Under the pieces are notes generated by a model that saw only the letters and a list, made by a program, of their open reading frames with translations, was not told the DNA's origin and did not search any database. A program made the position numbers and the translations under genes. Shown one piece after another: positions 6,892 through 15,110 of a DNA stretch of 26,292 bases. Origin of the DNA: CAYOWK01 sp964407665 (lineage in GTDB: Bacteria > Pseudomonadota > Alphaproteobacteria > Caulobacterales > Hyphomonadaceae); the NCBI GenBank assembly GCA_964407665.1, contig CAYOWK010000053.1, forward strand, positions 1-26,292, given 5' to 3'. The first letter of the stretch is position 1, and each line of letters opens with the position of its first letter.

Positions 6892-7337
6892 GCCTCGAGA
6901 TTCCGGCCGAAGGCGGCTGCCAGTGCGGCGGCTGCCGCTACCGCATCACAGGCCAGCCGCTCCGCATGGCCGTGTGCTTCTGCCAGGAATGCCAGAAAGG
7001 CTCCGGCTCGGCCTTCGGCATGAGCGCCATCGTCCGGAAAGAGGACTTCGACCTCTATCGCGGCCAGTCGAAATCCTGGACCCGCATCGCCGACACGGGC
7101 CGCACCGTCGAGCAGCATTTCTGCCCCGACTGCGGCTGCCGCCTCTTTCACATCCCCACCTGGCAGGACGGCGTCCTCAACGTCCGCGCCGGCACGCTGG
7201 ACGACACCACCCGGTTCCGCCCCACCCTCGCCGTCTGGGCCAAACGCAAGGCCGGCTGGCTTGACGTCTCCGGCCTGGAAGCCTGCTTCGACGAACAGAC
7301 AGGGTCTAGCCCGCTGACAGCGGGAAAAACGCCATGA
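6888..7337 (+). CDS. GFA / CENP-V family zinc-binding protein
   Basis: The 149-residue product belongs to the glutathione-dependent formaldehyde-activating (GFA) superfamily. Visible zinc ligands are Cys11, Cys13 and Cys16 (GGCQCGGC), Cys30, Cys32 and Cys35 (VCFCQEC), and Cys79, Cys82 and Cys84 (FCPDCGC), the two-zinc pattern of the family. True formaldehyde activity is not established for most members, so the role is uncertain. The GTG start at 6888 overlaps the obgE stop, and its own stop overlaps the proB ATG; both overlaps are 4 bp, which places it in one translationally coupled operon. Confidence 0.9.
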   Translation: MSLEIPAEGGCQCGGCRYRITGQPLRMAVCFCQECQKGSGSAFGMSAIVRKEDFDLYRGQSKSWTRIADTGRTVEQHFCPDCGCRLFHIPTWQDGVLNVRAGTLDDTTRFRPTLAVWAKRKAGWLDVSGLEACFDEQTGSSPLTAGKTP

Positions 7338-8467
7338 CCACGCTCTCCCCGTCCCCCCTCGCCTCCGCCCGCCGCGTCGTCGTGAAGCTCGGCTCCGCCC
7401 TGCTGATCGATCAGGCGTCCGGCCAGCCCAACACGCCGCGCTTCAACGCCATCGCCGCCGACGTCGCCGCCCTTCGTGCGCAGGACAAATCCGTCGTGAT
7501 CGTCTCCTCCGGCGCTGTGGCGCTTGGACGGCGCGCGCTGGGCCTCAAGACCGGCAAGCTCAAGCTCGAAGAGAAGCAGGCCGCCGCCGCTACGGGCCAG
7601 CCCTTGCTGATGCGCGCATGGGCCGACGCCCTCTCCACCCACAGCCATCCCGTCGCCCAGGCCCTCCTCACCTTCGAGGACACCGAACGCCGCCGACGCT
7701 GGCTCAACGCACGGGCCACGATGGAAACACTGCTGGAGCGCGGCGCCATTCCGGTCGTCAACGAGAACGACACCGTCGCCACTGAAGAGATCCGTTACGG
7801 CGACAACGACCGTCTCGCCGCCCGCGTGGCGCAGATGCTCGGCGCCGACGTGCTGGTGCTGCTGTCAGACATCGACGGCCTCTACACCGCCGACCCGCGC
7901 TCGAACCCCGACGCCCAGCACATCCCCGAGGTCCGCCGCCTGACGTCCGAGATCGTGGCCATGGCCGGGGGCGTCAACGCCAGCGCCGGCGTCGGCTCAG
8001 GCGGCATGGCCACCAAGCTGGAAGCCGCCCGCATCGCGCTCACCGCCGGATGCGCCACCGCCATCACGCTGGGCACGACACCCTCGCCTCTCGGCGGCCT
8101 CCTCACCGGCTCCCGCGCCACCTGGTTCCTGCCCGAAGTCAGCCCGGAGACCGCCCGCCGCCAGTGGCTCGCCGGAGCGCTCAAGCCTGCCGGACAGATC
8201 ACCGTCGACGCCGGCGCCGAGCGCGCGCTGAAGGCGGGCAAGAGCCTGCTGCCTGCCGGCGTCACCCATGTATCCGGGCGCTTCGAACGCGGCGACGCCG
8301 TCGATGTCGTGACGGCCGACGCCCGCACCATCGCGCGCGGCGTCTCGGCCTACTCCTCGGACGACGCCATCCGCCTCATCGGCCGCAACTCCACCGAGAT
8401 CGAAGCCATCCTCGGCTTCCGCGGCCGCCCAGCGCTTGTCCACCGGGACGACATGGTGCTGGTCTGA
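7334..8467 (+). CDS. proB: glutamate 5-kinase with PUA domain
   Basis: This 377-residue enzyme phosphorylates glutamate in the first step of proline synthesis. The amino-acid kinase domain shows VVKLGSALL (residues 16 to 24), SSGAVALG (58 to 65), NENDTV (143 to 148), YGDNDRLAARVA (155 to 166), SDIDGLYTADP (178 to 188) and GSGGMATKL (221 to 229). A C-terminal PUA domain occupies about 285 to 370. The length matches the PUA-containing family. Feedback inhibition by proline is known for the family. The usual partner proA lies 1.25 kb downstream, separated by two accessory genes. Confidence 0.97.
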   Translation: MTTLSPSPLASARRVVVKLGSALLIDQASGQPNTPRFNAIAADVAALRAQDKSVVIVSSGAVALGRRALGLKTGKLKLEEKQAAAATGQPLLMRAWADALSTHSHPVAQALLTFEDTERRRRWLNARATMETLLERGAIPVVNENDTVATEEIRYGDNDRLAARVAQMLGADVLVLLSDIDGLYTADPRSNPDAQHIPEVRRLTSEIVAMAGGVNASAGVGSGGMATKLEAARIALTAGCATAITLGTTPSPLGGLLTGSRATWFLPEVSPETARRQWLAGALKPAGQITVDAGAERALKAGKSLLPAGVTHVSGRFERGDAVDVVTADARTIARGVSAYSSDDAIRLIGRNSTEIEAILGFRGRPALVHRDDMVLV

Positions 8468-8474
8468 CCCCACC

Positions 8475-8620
8475 CGCTGTCATCCTCGGCCCTGTGCCGG
8501 GGATCCCGGTTCGTCAGCAGAGGGGACTGGTCCGCGCGCTTCCCCGCCGCCCACTTCCACAGCATTGAGAACCGGGATCCTCGGGATGCGCCGCTTCGCG
8601 GCTTACCCGAGGATGACGGC
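8475..8620. repeat. palindromic intergenic repeat element
   Basis: Long-range inverted arms frame this non-coding stretch: GTCATCCTCGG (8479 to 8489) pairs with CCGAGGATGAC (8607 to 8617), and GATCCCGGTT (8502 to 8511) pairs with AACCGGGATC (8570 to 8579). A short perfect hairpin GCCGC-TTC-GCGGC lies at 8590 to 8602. The form resembles the dispersed palindromic elements common in alphaproteobacterial genomes. It lies between the convergent proB and GNAT genes and could also help end transcription from both sides. Confidence 0.75.
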
Positions 8621-8643
8621 GCTGGACGTTGAGTCCATCGCCC

Positions 8644-8916
8644 CTAGGCCAACAGATCCCGATACGTCTTGCTGCCCCGGAGCCAGCTGGCGGCATACCC
8701 GCAGATCGGGGTGATCTTCAGGCCCTCGCGCCGCGCCTCCTCGGCCACAGCCGTCATCAGCCGTCCCGATGCGCCGGTCCCGCGCAGCGCAGGCGGCGCG
8801 AAGACATAGTCGATATAGAGCCGGTCGCCCTCGCGCCGGTAATCGGCATGCGAGGTCAGCCCCTGCTCGTCCATCTCATAGCGGCCGCGTGTCGTGTCGT
8901 TGCGAAGAGTGGACAT
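8644..8916 (-). CDS. small GNAT-like acetyltransferase, YjdJ type
   Basis: This 90-residue protein fits the minimal GCN5-related acetyltransferase family (Gcn5-like, YjdJ/GTLF3B group): RGRYEMDEQG, then ADYRREGDRLYIDYVFAPP, then the acetyl-CoA loop RGTGASGRLM and the closing PICGYAASWL. Such proteins are half the size of ordinary GNATs, and their substrates are mostly unknown. The ATG at 8916 has a GGAG site; the frame continues upstream to 9015 but would run across the divergent promoter region of the next gene. It is on the opposite strand from proB and the methyltransferase, inserted between proB and proA. Confidence 0.85.
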   Translation of the reverse strand: MSTLRNDTTRGRYEMDEQGLTSHADYRREGDRLYIDYVFAPPALRGTGASGRLMTAVAEEARREGLKITPICGYAASWLRGSKTYRDLLA

Positions 8917-9040
8917 CCAGAGTGCTCCATCGCCGGCCTGACCCCACGTGATCTGTCGGGGTATTCGCCGTCGTGCTAGATAGATCGCGGGCGGCGAGAC
9001 GGATTTCAATCCCAACGCGCGGCTCTCCGGGGCGTTCGCG

Positions 9041-9661
9041 ATGAATCTCTATGACCGCTACATCCTCCCGCACGTCCTGACCTGCGCCTGCGGGACGAAA
9101 CCGATCCGCTACCAGCGCGGCAAGATCGTGCCCCAGGCCCGTGGGCGTGTCCTTGAACTTGGCATGGGACCCGGCCTGAACCTGCCCTTCTACGATCCGG
9201 CGAAGGTGGAGATCGTCATCGGCGTCGATCCGTCCGAGGAGCTGGAGAGCAAGGCGCGCGAGGCCGCCAAGGCCGTCTCCTTCCCGGTGCGCTACCACGC
9301 CACCACCGCTGAGGACATGCCGGTCGAGTATGAGTCCATCGACACGCTGGTCCTGACCTTCACGCTCTGCACCATTCCGGACGTAGCGCCCGCCCTCGCG
9401 GCCTGCAGGCGCGCCCTGAAGCCGGACGCACAGGTCCTGTTCTGCGAGCATGGCCTGGCGCCGGACGCGGACGTCGCGAAGTGGCAGGGGCGCATCAACC
9501 CGCTCTGGAAGGCCATCGCTGGCGGCTGCAACCTCAACCGGGCCATCCCCTCCATGCTGACCGGCGCCGGCTACCGCATCGACTCGCTGGAGACGATGTA
9601 CCTGCCCTCGACACCGCGCTTTGCGGGGTACAATTTCTGGGGCCGCGCCTCCCTCGCCTGA
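9041..9661 (+). CDS. class I SAM-dependent methyltransferase
   Basis: This 206-residue protein has the Rossmann methyltransferase core: motif I VLELGMGPG (residues 37 to 45), an acidic ribose-binding end of strand 2 (IGVDPSEE), motif II around TLVLTFTLCTI, and a post-core FCEHG. It resembles the Methyltransferase_11 / METTL7-like group, in which lipid or small-molecule substrates are known or suspected. The N-terminal block with a CAC pair before the SAM motif is typical of that group. It is transcribed toward proA, ending 58 bp before it, and may share its transcript. Confidence 0.88.
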   Translation: MNLYDRYILPHVLTCACGTKPIRYQRGKIVPQARGRVLELGMGPGLNLPFYDPAKVEIVIGVDPSEELESKAREAAKAVSFPVRYHATTAEDMPVEYESIDTLVLTFTLCTIPDVAPALAACRRALKPDAQVLFCEHGLAPDADVAKWQGRINPLWKAIAGGCNLNRAIPSMLTGAGYRIDSLETMYLPSTPRFAGYNFWGRASLA

Positions 9662-9719
9662 TTGCAGACGGCCCACTCCGCATTTGCCGCAGCGGCCCAC
9701 AGGCGATAAACACCCCGGC

Positions 9720-11009
9720 ATGAACATGCACGCCCCCCTCATTGCGCACGACGCTGCGCTCGCCGCCGAAATGATCGCCATGGGCCGCCGCGCCCGTGCA
9801 GCGTCCGCAGCCCTCGCCAAGGCGGGCCCGCAGGCGCGCACCGCCGCCCTGACAGCCATGGCCGCCGAACTGCGCAAGGCTGGCCCGGCCATCCTCGCCG
9901 CCAACGAGATCGACATGGCCGCCGCGCGCGACAAGGGCATTTCCGGCGCCATGCTGGACAGGCTGGAGCTCAATCCCGCGCGCCTCGAAGGCGTCGCCAA
10001 GGGGCTGGAGGAAGTCTCCGAAATCGCCGACCCCGTCGGTCAGGCCATCGCCACCTGGACACGCCCCAACGGCCTCGAGATCAGCCGCGTGCGGACGCCC
10101 ATCGGCGTCATCGGCATCATCTACGAAAGCCGCCCCAACGTGACCGCCGACGCCGGCGCCCTGTGCGTGCGCGCCGCCAACGCCGCCATCCTGCGCGGCG
10201 GCTCGGAAAGCCTGCATTCCTCGCGCGCCATCGCCGCCGCCCTGCGCGCCGGCCTCGCCGCAGCCGGACTGCCCGAGGACGCCATCCAGCTCGTGCAAAC
10301 CGCCGAGCGCGCAGCGGTTGGCCACATTCTCGCCGGCCTCGACGGCGCGCTCGATGTTGTCGTTCCCCGTGGCGGAAAGAGCCTCGTCGCCCGCGTCCAG
10401 CAGGAAGCGCGCGTTCCTGTCATCGGCCACCTCGAAGGCCTCTGCCACCTTTACGTCCACGCCTCCGCCGATGTGCAGAAAGCCATCGACATCACCGTCA
10501 ACGCCAAGCTGCGCCGCACCGGCGTCTGCGGCTCGGCCGAAACCCTGCTGGTGGACGCCGCCGTTGCGGACACGCTGCTGCCCCGCATCGCGAAGGCGCT
10601 GGAGCACAAGGGCTGCGAACTGCGCGGCGACGCCCGCGCCCGCGCCATCCATCCGATGATCGCCACGACTGAGGCCGACTGGACCACCGAATACCTCGAC
10701 GCGATCATCTCCATCGCCGTGGTGGATAACATCGACGCCGCCATGACCCACATCGCGACCTACGGCTCGCAGCACACCGAGTGCATCATCACCGAAGATG
10801 ACGCCGCCGCAGAACGCTTCCTGGCGGAAGTGGACAGCGCCATCGTCATGCGCAACGCTTCCACCCAGTTCGCCGACGGCGGCGAGTTCGGCTTCGGCGG
10901 CGAAATCGGCATCGCGACAGGCCGCATCCACGCGCGCGGCCCCGTCGGCGCCGAACAGCTGACGATCTTCAAGTATCAGGTCCGGGGCACGGGCCAGATC
11001 AGGCCGTGA
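9720..11009 (+). CDS. proA: glutamate-5-semialdehyde dehydrogenase (gamma-glutamyl phosphate reductase)
   Basis: This 429-residue enzyme reduces gamma-glutamyl phosphate to glutamate semialdehyde with NADPH, the second step of proline synthesis after ProB. It is an aldehyde-dehydrogenase-fold protein with the ProA signatures IYESRPNVTADA (from residue 134), VPRGGKSL (215 to 222) and the catalytic Cys270 in RTGVCGSAETLL. The ending RGPVGAEQLT is family-typical. The ATG at 9720 or the one two codons later could start it; no strong ribosome site decides. Its stop overlaps the GTG start of the next gene. Confidence 0.97.
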   Translation: MNMHAPLIAHDAALAAEMIAMGRRARAASAALAKAGPQARTAALTAMAAELRKAGPAILAANEIDMAAARDKGISGAMLDRLELNPARLEGVAKGLEEVSEIADPVGQAIATWTRPNGLEISRVRTPIGVIGIIYESRPNVTADAGALCVRAANAAILRGGSESLHSSRAIAAALRAGLAAAGLPEDAIQLVQTAERAAVGHILAGLDGALDVVVPRGGKSLVARVQQEARVPVIGHLEGLCHLYVHASADVQKAIDITVNAKLRRTGVCGSAETLLVDAAVADTLLPRIAKALEHKGCELRGDARARAIHPMIATTEADWTTEYLDAIISIAVVDNIDAAMTHIATYGSQHTECIITEDDAAAERFLAEVDSAIVMRNASTQFADGGEFGFGGEIGIATGRIHARGPVGAEQLTIFKYQVRGTGQIRP

Positions 11010-11776
11010 ATGGACGCGCCCAGCCCCTGCAGGTTCTACTGACTGGGGCGGTCAATTTTGTCTGGCGCGACCTGGTCCGCTCGATTCTCTTCGCGCTCGT
11101 CCTGCTGATCGTGGGCGTCAGCCGTATCGGTTGGGGGGCGGTGGATTGGCAGCGGGTTATCCCTGCGCTGCCGGGCTTCGTGGCCTGCATTCTGCTCCTC
11201 CGCGGGGCCTTGTTCGCTTTGCTGTTGGCTAGGGGGAAACTCGGCAGCGACATCGGCGGCTCATACCGCCGGTTCGTCCGCATGACCCGTTTCTGGCTGC
11301 CTGAAAAGTTCCCGATGAAGCGCGCCGACCGCGCCTCGAAGACCTTGTTCGCCACGCGCGAGGCGGTCTACGCGGCGCTGACAGACGGCGCTGCGCGCGC
11401 CCAATGGCTGGCGCCAACCGGCATGACCTCGCGGTTAGAGCATTTCGACGCCAGGCCCGGCGGCGGCTATCGCGCCGTGCTCACCTACGACGATCCCGCC
11501 TACACGGATGGCAAGACGTCAGCGGGCAGCGACGTCGTCGATGTGCGCTTCGTGGAGCTGGTCCCGGGCCGGAAGGTCGTGGAAGCCTGCGACTTCCAGT
11601 CGGACGATCCGGCCTTCGCGGGCACAATGACCATCGTGTGGACCCTTCACGACGCCAACCGCGCAACCCGCGTCGACGTCGAAGCGCGCGACGTTCCGCC
11701 GGGCATCGACCCGCGCGACCACGAGGAGGGCCTCATGTCCTCCCTCGACAACCTCGCGGCGTTCGTCGAGACTTGA
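11006..11776 (+). CDS. membrane segment fused to SRPBCC (AHSA1-like) domain
   Basis: The 256-residue product has two parts. Residues 1 to about 85 contain two hydrophobic helices (around ILFALVLLIVGV and GFVACILLLRGALFALLLA), so the N-terminus is predicted to sit in the inner membrane. From about residue 104 an SRPBCC/START-like domain begins with SKTLFATREAVYAALTDGAARAQWLAP and runs to SLDNLAAFVE, a ligand-binding helix-grip fold. AHSA1-like proteins normally stand alone, so the fusion is unusual. The GTG start at 11006 overlaps the proA stop. An internal ATG at 11315 could start a soluble form, but its ribosome site is weak. The ligand is unknown. Confidence 0.75.
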   Translation: MNGRAQPLQVLLTGAVNFVWRDLVRSILFALVLLIVGVSRIGWGAVDWQRVIPALPGFVACILLLRGALFALLLARGKLGSDIGGSYRRFVRMTRFWLPEKFPMKRADRASKTLFATREAVYAALTDGAARAQWLAPTGMTSRLEHFDARPGGGYRAVLTYDDPAYTDGKTSAGSDVVDVRFVELVPGRKVVEACDFQSDDPAFAGTMTIVWTLHDANRATRVDVEARDVPPGIDPRDHEEGLMSSLDNLAAFVET

Positions 11777-11804
11777 GGCGCAATCCGGCGGAAGGGGACC
11801 TGCC

Positions 11805-12629
11805 ATGATGCGCCTGCTCGTGCTGATGTCTGCGTGCGCGCTGTTCCACGCAGTCCCTGCCTTTGCCGAAGAAGAGCTGGCCTGCAATGCGCCAGCGGGA
11901 ACCGCAAACCTGCTGGCCAGGCCGGAACGCTTCCTCATCTTCGGCGAGATGCACGGCACGGTCGAGGGTCCGAAATACTTCGCCGAGATCGTCTGCGAGG
12001 CCGCGAAAGCCGGACCACTGTCGGTCGGCATCGAGTTTCCGGAGAAGCTTCAGCCCGCGCTGGACGCCTACTTCTCATCCACCGGCGGCGAAGCAGCGAC
12101 AGCAACGTTCCACACAGCCTTCCTCCCGTTTGACTACGGCGACGGGCGGGGCAGCGTCGCGATGCTGCAGATGATCGAACGGCTGCAAGCGCTGAAGCAG
12201 GCCGGCGCAGAAATCCGGGTCACCGCCTTCATCCCTCCGGACAGATACGACCCCAACGAAACGGATCCCACCCAGACCCCATATGAAAAGGGTATGGCCA
12301 GAGGCGTTCAGGCCGCTACGGCCGGCCAGCGGATTGTCGTTCTGGTGGGCAACATCCACGCTATGCGCTCGCCCATCGACGACTTCCAACCGATGGGCAT
12401 GCATCTGCCGGTTGGGGACACCCTCAGCTTCAACCTGACCTCGTCAGGCGGCGAAGCCTGGAATTGCATGTCCGAGTGTGGCCCTAATCCCATGCGTGCA
12501 AAAACCGACGGCCCGCCGCGGGTCTACTTGCTGGACACCCCAGAGAACGGCTTCGACGGGGAATGGCACATCGGTCACTCGACGGCGGCAAAGCCTGCGA
12601 AACAGATCACAGCCCAGCCAAGCCCCTGA
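11805..12629 (+). CDS. exported ChaN/TIKI-superfamily protein
   Basis: The 274-residue product has a signal peptide (MMRLLVLMSACALFHAVPAFA, cleaved near residue 21) and the signatures of the ChaN/TraB/EreA (TIKI) superfamily: FGEMHGTVE with Glu48, His50 and Glu54, then VGIEFPE (74 to 80), and VGNIHAMRSP (181 to 190) with a second histidine. Members bind metal or heme, or act as metalloproteases or esterases, so the exact activity cannot be assigned. The protein is probably periplasmic. Four cysteines in the mature part may pair. It has a GGGGAC ribosome site and follows the SRPBCC fusion gene by 28 bp. Confidence 0.75.
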   Translation: MMRLLVLMSACALFHAVPAFAEEELACNAPAGTANLLARPERFLIFGEMHGTVEGPKYFAEIVCEAAKAGPLSVGIEFPEKLQPALDAYFSSTGGEAATATFHTAFLPFDYGDGRGSVAMLQMIERLQALKQAGAEIRVTAFIPPDRYDPNETDPTQTPYEKGMARGVQAATAGQRIVVLVGNIHAMRSPIDDFQPMGMHLPVGDTLSFNLTSSGGEAWNCMSECGPNPMRAKTDGPPRVYLLDTPENGFDGEWHIGHSTAAKPAKQITAQPSP

Positions 12630-12642
12630 TCGCGCTGCGCCA

Positions 12643-12663
12643 ACGCGGCGCCTTCTGCCGCGT
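12643..12663 (+). terminator. hairpin after the ChaN-like gene
   Basis: A perfect 7-bp stem, ACGCGGC with GCCGCGT, encloses a 7-base loop 14 bp after the stop codon. No T tract follows, so it may be a weak or Rho-assisted terminator. Confidence 0.35.
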
Positions 12664-12690
12664 CACTGCGCATCGACAGTCGTCCGTGTC

Positions 12691-12704
12691 TGCATTGTAA
12701 TGCA
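12691..12704. promoter_or_regulatory. perfect dyad upstream of the membrane/vWA gene pair
   Basis: TGCATT-GT-AATGCA is a perfect 6+2+6 inverted repeat. It stands in the only AT-richer patch between the ChaN-like gene and the membrane protein gene, where a promoter and operator would be expected. The binding factor is unknown. Confidence 0.4.
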
Positions 12705-12750
12705 ACCCCGCCACATAACCGCCTGCATCGGGGAACCACTTCTGGTATGG

Positions 12751-14403
12751 ATGCGGAGTGGCGGTGGGCTGCGTTCGCACGCCCTGCGGGATGACGCGGA
12801 TACGCGCGCCCTCGGGGTCTCAGGCATATCAAGCTGGGACGAAGCCTTGGATCCGACCATCGACACCGCCACCGTTCCCGTAACCGACGCTGCGTCCGGC
12901 GCCTTCCTGGGCATCCCCTACGGATGGCCGCTGGCCCTCGCCATCGTGCTCGCCATTCTCCTCATGTGGGTCGCACGCGCTCCCATGCGCCGCCTGATCT
13001 GGACCGCGTGCTTTGTCGCAGGCCGCATGTTCTCCCGCTGGGGCTTCTGGCTGGTCGACCACGGCCGCAACGCCCGCCTCGTCACCGCCGAGAAGATCGC
13101 GTCGCAGCGCGCCGACGAGATGGCCGAGCGCATGGCCGTCCTGCGCGAGCGGGTGAACCGCCAGGTCGAGCCGCTCTCGAAACAGACCAACGACATCATC
13201 GTCCGCCTCGACACGGCTGGTCACGCGCTTGAAGGCGCCGCCAGCGATCTCTCCGGCGTCAACGTGGAGGAAGTGGCCGAACGCGCCCTGCGCTCCTCCA
13301 TGCTGAAGATCGACGAAGGGCGCGGCCTTTCCAAGATCGAGAAGAACACAGCCACCGCCGCCTCGAAGGGCCTGCGTGAACAGCTCGCCGCCGTGCGCCC
13401 CGCCCTCACCACGCTGAAGACGCAGACGCCGATCATCGTCAACGCCGCCGAGAAACTCAGCGACGTCGAAAAACGCTTCAACCAGGGCGCCAAGACCGTC
13501 AACGAGACGATGCTCGCCTACGCCGAAGCGCTGAACTCGGAAGACCGGATCAAGGTCGCCGGCAGGCACTCCATCGTCATCCCGTGGATCCTCGCCCTCC
13601 TGATCACCATGATCGCGCTGTCGGGCGTGTTCCTGAACTTCTTCCTGATCGAACGGCCGATGGCCGAGATCGTCGGCGAAGGCGCGAAGATCGGCGGCAT
13701 CGGCCTTCCGGTGTTCGCCGCGATGATCGTGATCTTCCTCGAATTCGTGGCCGGCGTCGTCCTGATGGACGCTGCCGGCTTCACCAAGCTCATCCCGGCC
13801 TTTCAGACGATGTCGGACCGCAGCCGCACCATCATGTTCTGGGTCGCCTTCCTCTTCCTCGCCAGCTTCTCCTTCCTTGAGGCGGCCCTAGCCATCGTCC
13901 GCGAACAGCTGATCGAGGCGGACCAGCAGACGCGCGAGATGGCGCTTGGCATGTTCGGCCAGCCCGCAGCCGAAGGCGCCGCAGCCGGCGCAGCAGTCCC
14001 CGCCGAAGAGCCGCGCCAGGGCATGCAGCTGATCACGATGGCGCAGATCATCCTCGCCGTGCTGATCCCGTGGCTGCTGGCGACGGCGGCCCTGCCCCTC
14101 GAGACCATCATCCGCAACTCGGTCTTCATCCTCCAGATGCTCGGCGCCGGGCTGATGCTGGCCGGCGGCTTCGTGTTCAAGACCATCGCGCAGGCCTTCC
14201 GCTCCATCGGAATGCTGATCTTGACCCTCTATGATCTCATCATCTTCGCCCCGCTCTGGGCCGAGCGCCGGTTCAAGGCCAGCCGCGGCGAAGTCATGCC
14301 GCCCGCCTCCTTCGAGGAAGACCGGTCGATCCCGAGGCGCAAGCGCGAACGGCCCGAGACGGCCGAACCCGCCGCCGGGCTGGAGCTGCAGAAAGCGTCA
14401 TGA
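12751..14403 (+). CDS. polytopic membrane protein with long helical soluble region, unknown function
   Basis: I do not recognise the family. From the ATG at 12751 the product has 550 residues. A first membrane helix at about 57 to 75 is followed by a charged region (105 to 270) rich in heptad-like helix with repeated TAEKIASQRADEMAERM-type stretches, probably a coiled coil. Five or six more membrane helices follow at about 275 to 300, 317 to 342, 360 to 383, 427 to 448, 456 to 476 and 484 to 502. The tail is polar and basic. The start is unsure: a TTG at 12847 has a better ribosome site and would remove 32 weakly coding residues. The stop overlaps the start of a vWA-like lipoprotein gene by 4 bp. 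Confidence 0.65.
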   Translation: MRSGGGLRSHALRDDADTRALGVSGISSWDEALDPTIDTATVPVTDAASGAFLGIPYGWPLALAIVLAILLMWVARAPMRRLIWTACFVAGRMFSRWGFWLVDHGRNARLVTAEKIASQRADEMAERMAVLRERVNRQVEPLSKQTNDIIVRLDTAGHALEGAASDLSGVNVEEVAERALRSSMLKIDEGRGLSKIEKNTATAASKGLREQLAAVRPALTTLKTQTPIIVNAAEKLSDVEKRFNQGAKTVNETMLAYAEALNSEDRIKVAGRHSIVIPWILALLITMIALSGVFLNFFLIERPMAEIVGEGAKIGGIGLPVFAAMIVIFLEFVAGVVLMDAAGFTKLIPAFQTMSDRSRTIMFWVAFLFLASFSFLEAALAIVREQLIEADQQTREMALGMFGQPAAEGAAAGAAVPAEEPRQGMQLITMAQIILAVLIPWLLATAALPLETIIRNSVFILQMLGAGLMLAGGFVFKTIAQAFRSIGMLILTLYDLIIFAPLWAERRFKASRGEVMPPASFEEDRSIPRRKRERPETAEPAAGLELQKAS

Positions 14404-15053
14404 TGCGAGCAGCGTTTGGCGTGGCGGTCGCAGCCGCCGCCTGTCTCCTTTCCTCCTGCGGACTGGTCACAAGCACCAACCGCTCCGTGTTCTTCGTCTT
14501 CGACGCCTCGGGCACCTACGCCAAGGCCGTCCCCAACGCCGCGCAGCTCGCCAGCGTCACGATCTCCAAGCTGCAACCGGGAGACTGGATCGGCGCCAGC
14601 CAGATCTCGTCCTGCTCCTTCTCCGAGAAGGAGATGATCCTGCAGGAACAGCTGCCCGAAACGCCCTCGCGCGCCTCCACCGCCCAGCGCGAAATCTTCG
14701 GCCGCCTGAAGACCTATGCCGACGGCGTGAAGCCCACCAAGTTCACCGACATCCGGGGCGCCATCGCCCAGGCCGCCTTCGAGCTGAAGCAGCGCCCCGA
14801 GCAGGACCGCTACATCGTTCTCTTCTCCGACATGGTCGAGGACTTCGCCCCCGACTGCGACACCTCGAAAGCCACGCTGGACCTCACCGGCATCCACGTC
14901 GTCGCCGCCAACGTCATCAAGTCGGACCCCGCCAACCCGGACGAATACTTCGCCATGCTGAAGGCGTGGGAGACCACCGTCACCGACGCCGGCGGCGTCT
15001 GGCACATGGCCGCCTCCCCGGACCAGCTCCCAAACCTCGTCGGCCTCAACTAG
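14400..15053 (+). CDS. von Willebrand factor A-like lipoprotein
   Basis: The 217-residue product has a lipoprotein signal with LLSSC and the lipidated Cys20. The mature part looks like a single vWA domain: strand FFVFDASGTY carries a D-x-S-x-T motif (Asp35, Ser37, Thr39) like the MIDAS metal site, Thr116 in FTDIRGAIAQA sits where the second MIDAS loop falls, and YIVLFSDMVEDF supplies the third (Asp144). Such domains bind protein partners through a metal ion. The gene overlaps the preceding polytopic membrane protein gene by 4 bp (ATGA), so the two are almost certainly made together and may form an envelope complex. The domain is inferred from motif order, not from a search. Confidence 0.7.
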   Translation: MMRAAFGVAVAAAACLLSSCGLVTSTNRSVFFVFDASGTYAKAVPNAAQLASVTISKLQPGDWIGASQISSCSFSEKEMILQEQLPETPSRASTAQREIFGRLKTYADGVKPTKFTDIRGAIAQAAFELKQRPEQDRYIVLFSDMVEDFAPDCDTSKATLDLTGIHVVAANVIKSDPANPDEYFAMLKAWETTVTDAGGVWHMAASPDQLPNLVGLN

Positions 15054-15110
15054 CGCACTTGCGGCGACCTCCTGCCTGCGCGATGGATTGCGCACGCCGG
15101 AGAATTACGT

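Noticed and set aside
9534..10931. A 465-residue minus-strand frame
   Set aside because: It mirrors proA, whose catalytic motifs are unmistakable on the plus strand, and it has no ribosome site or known motif.
12478..12750. N-terminal extension of the polytopic protein by up to 91 residues
   Set aside because: It overlaps the end of the ChaN-like gene and a hairpin and dyad, and the encoded residues look like the off-frame reading of that region.
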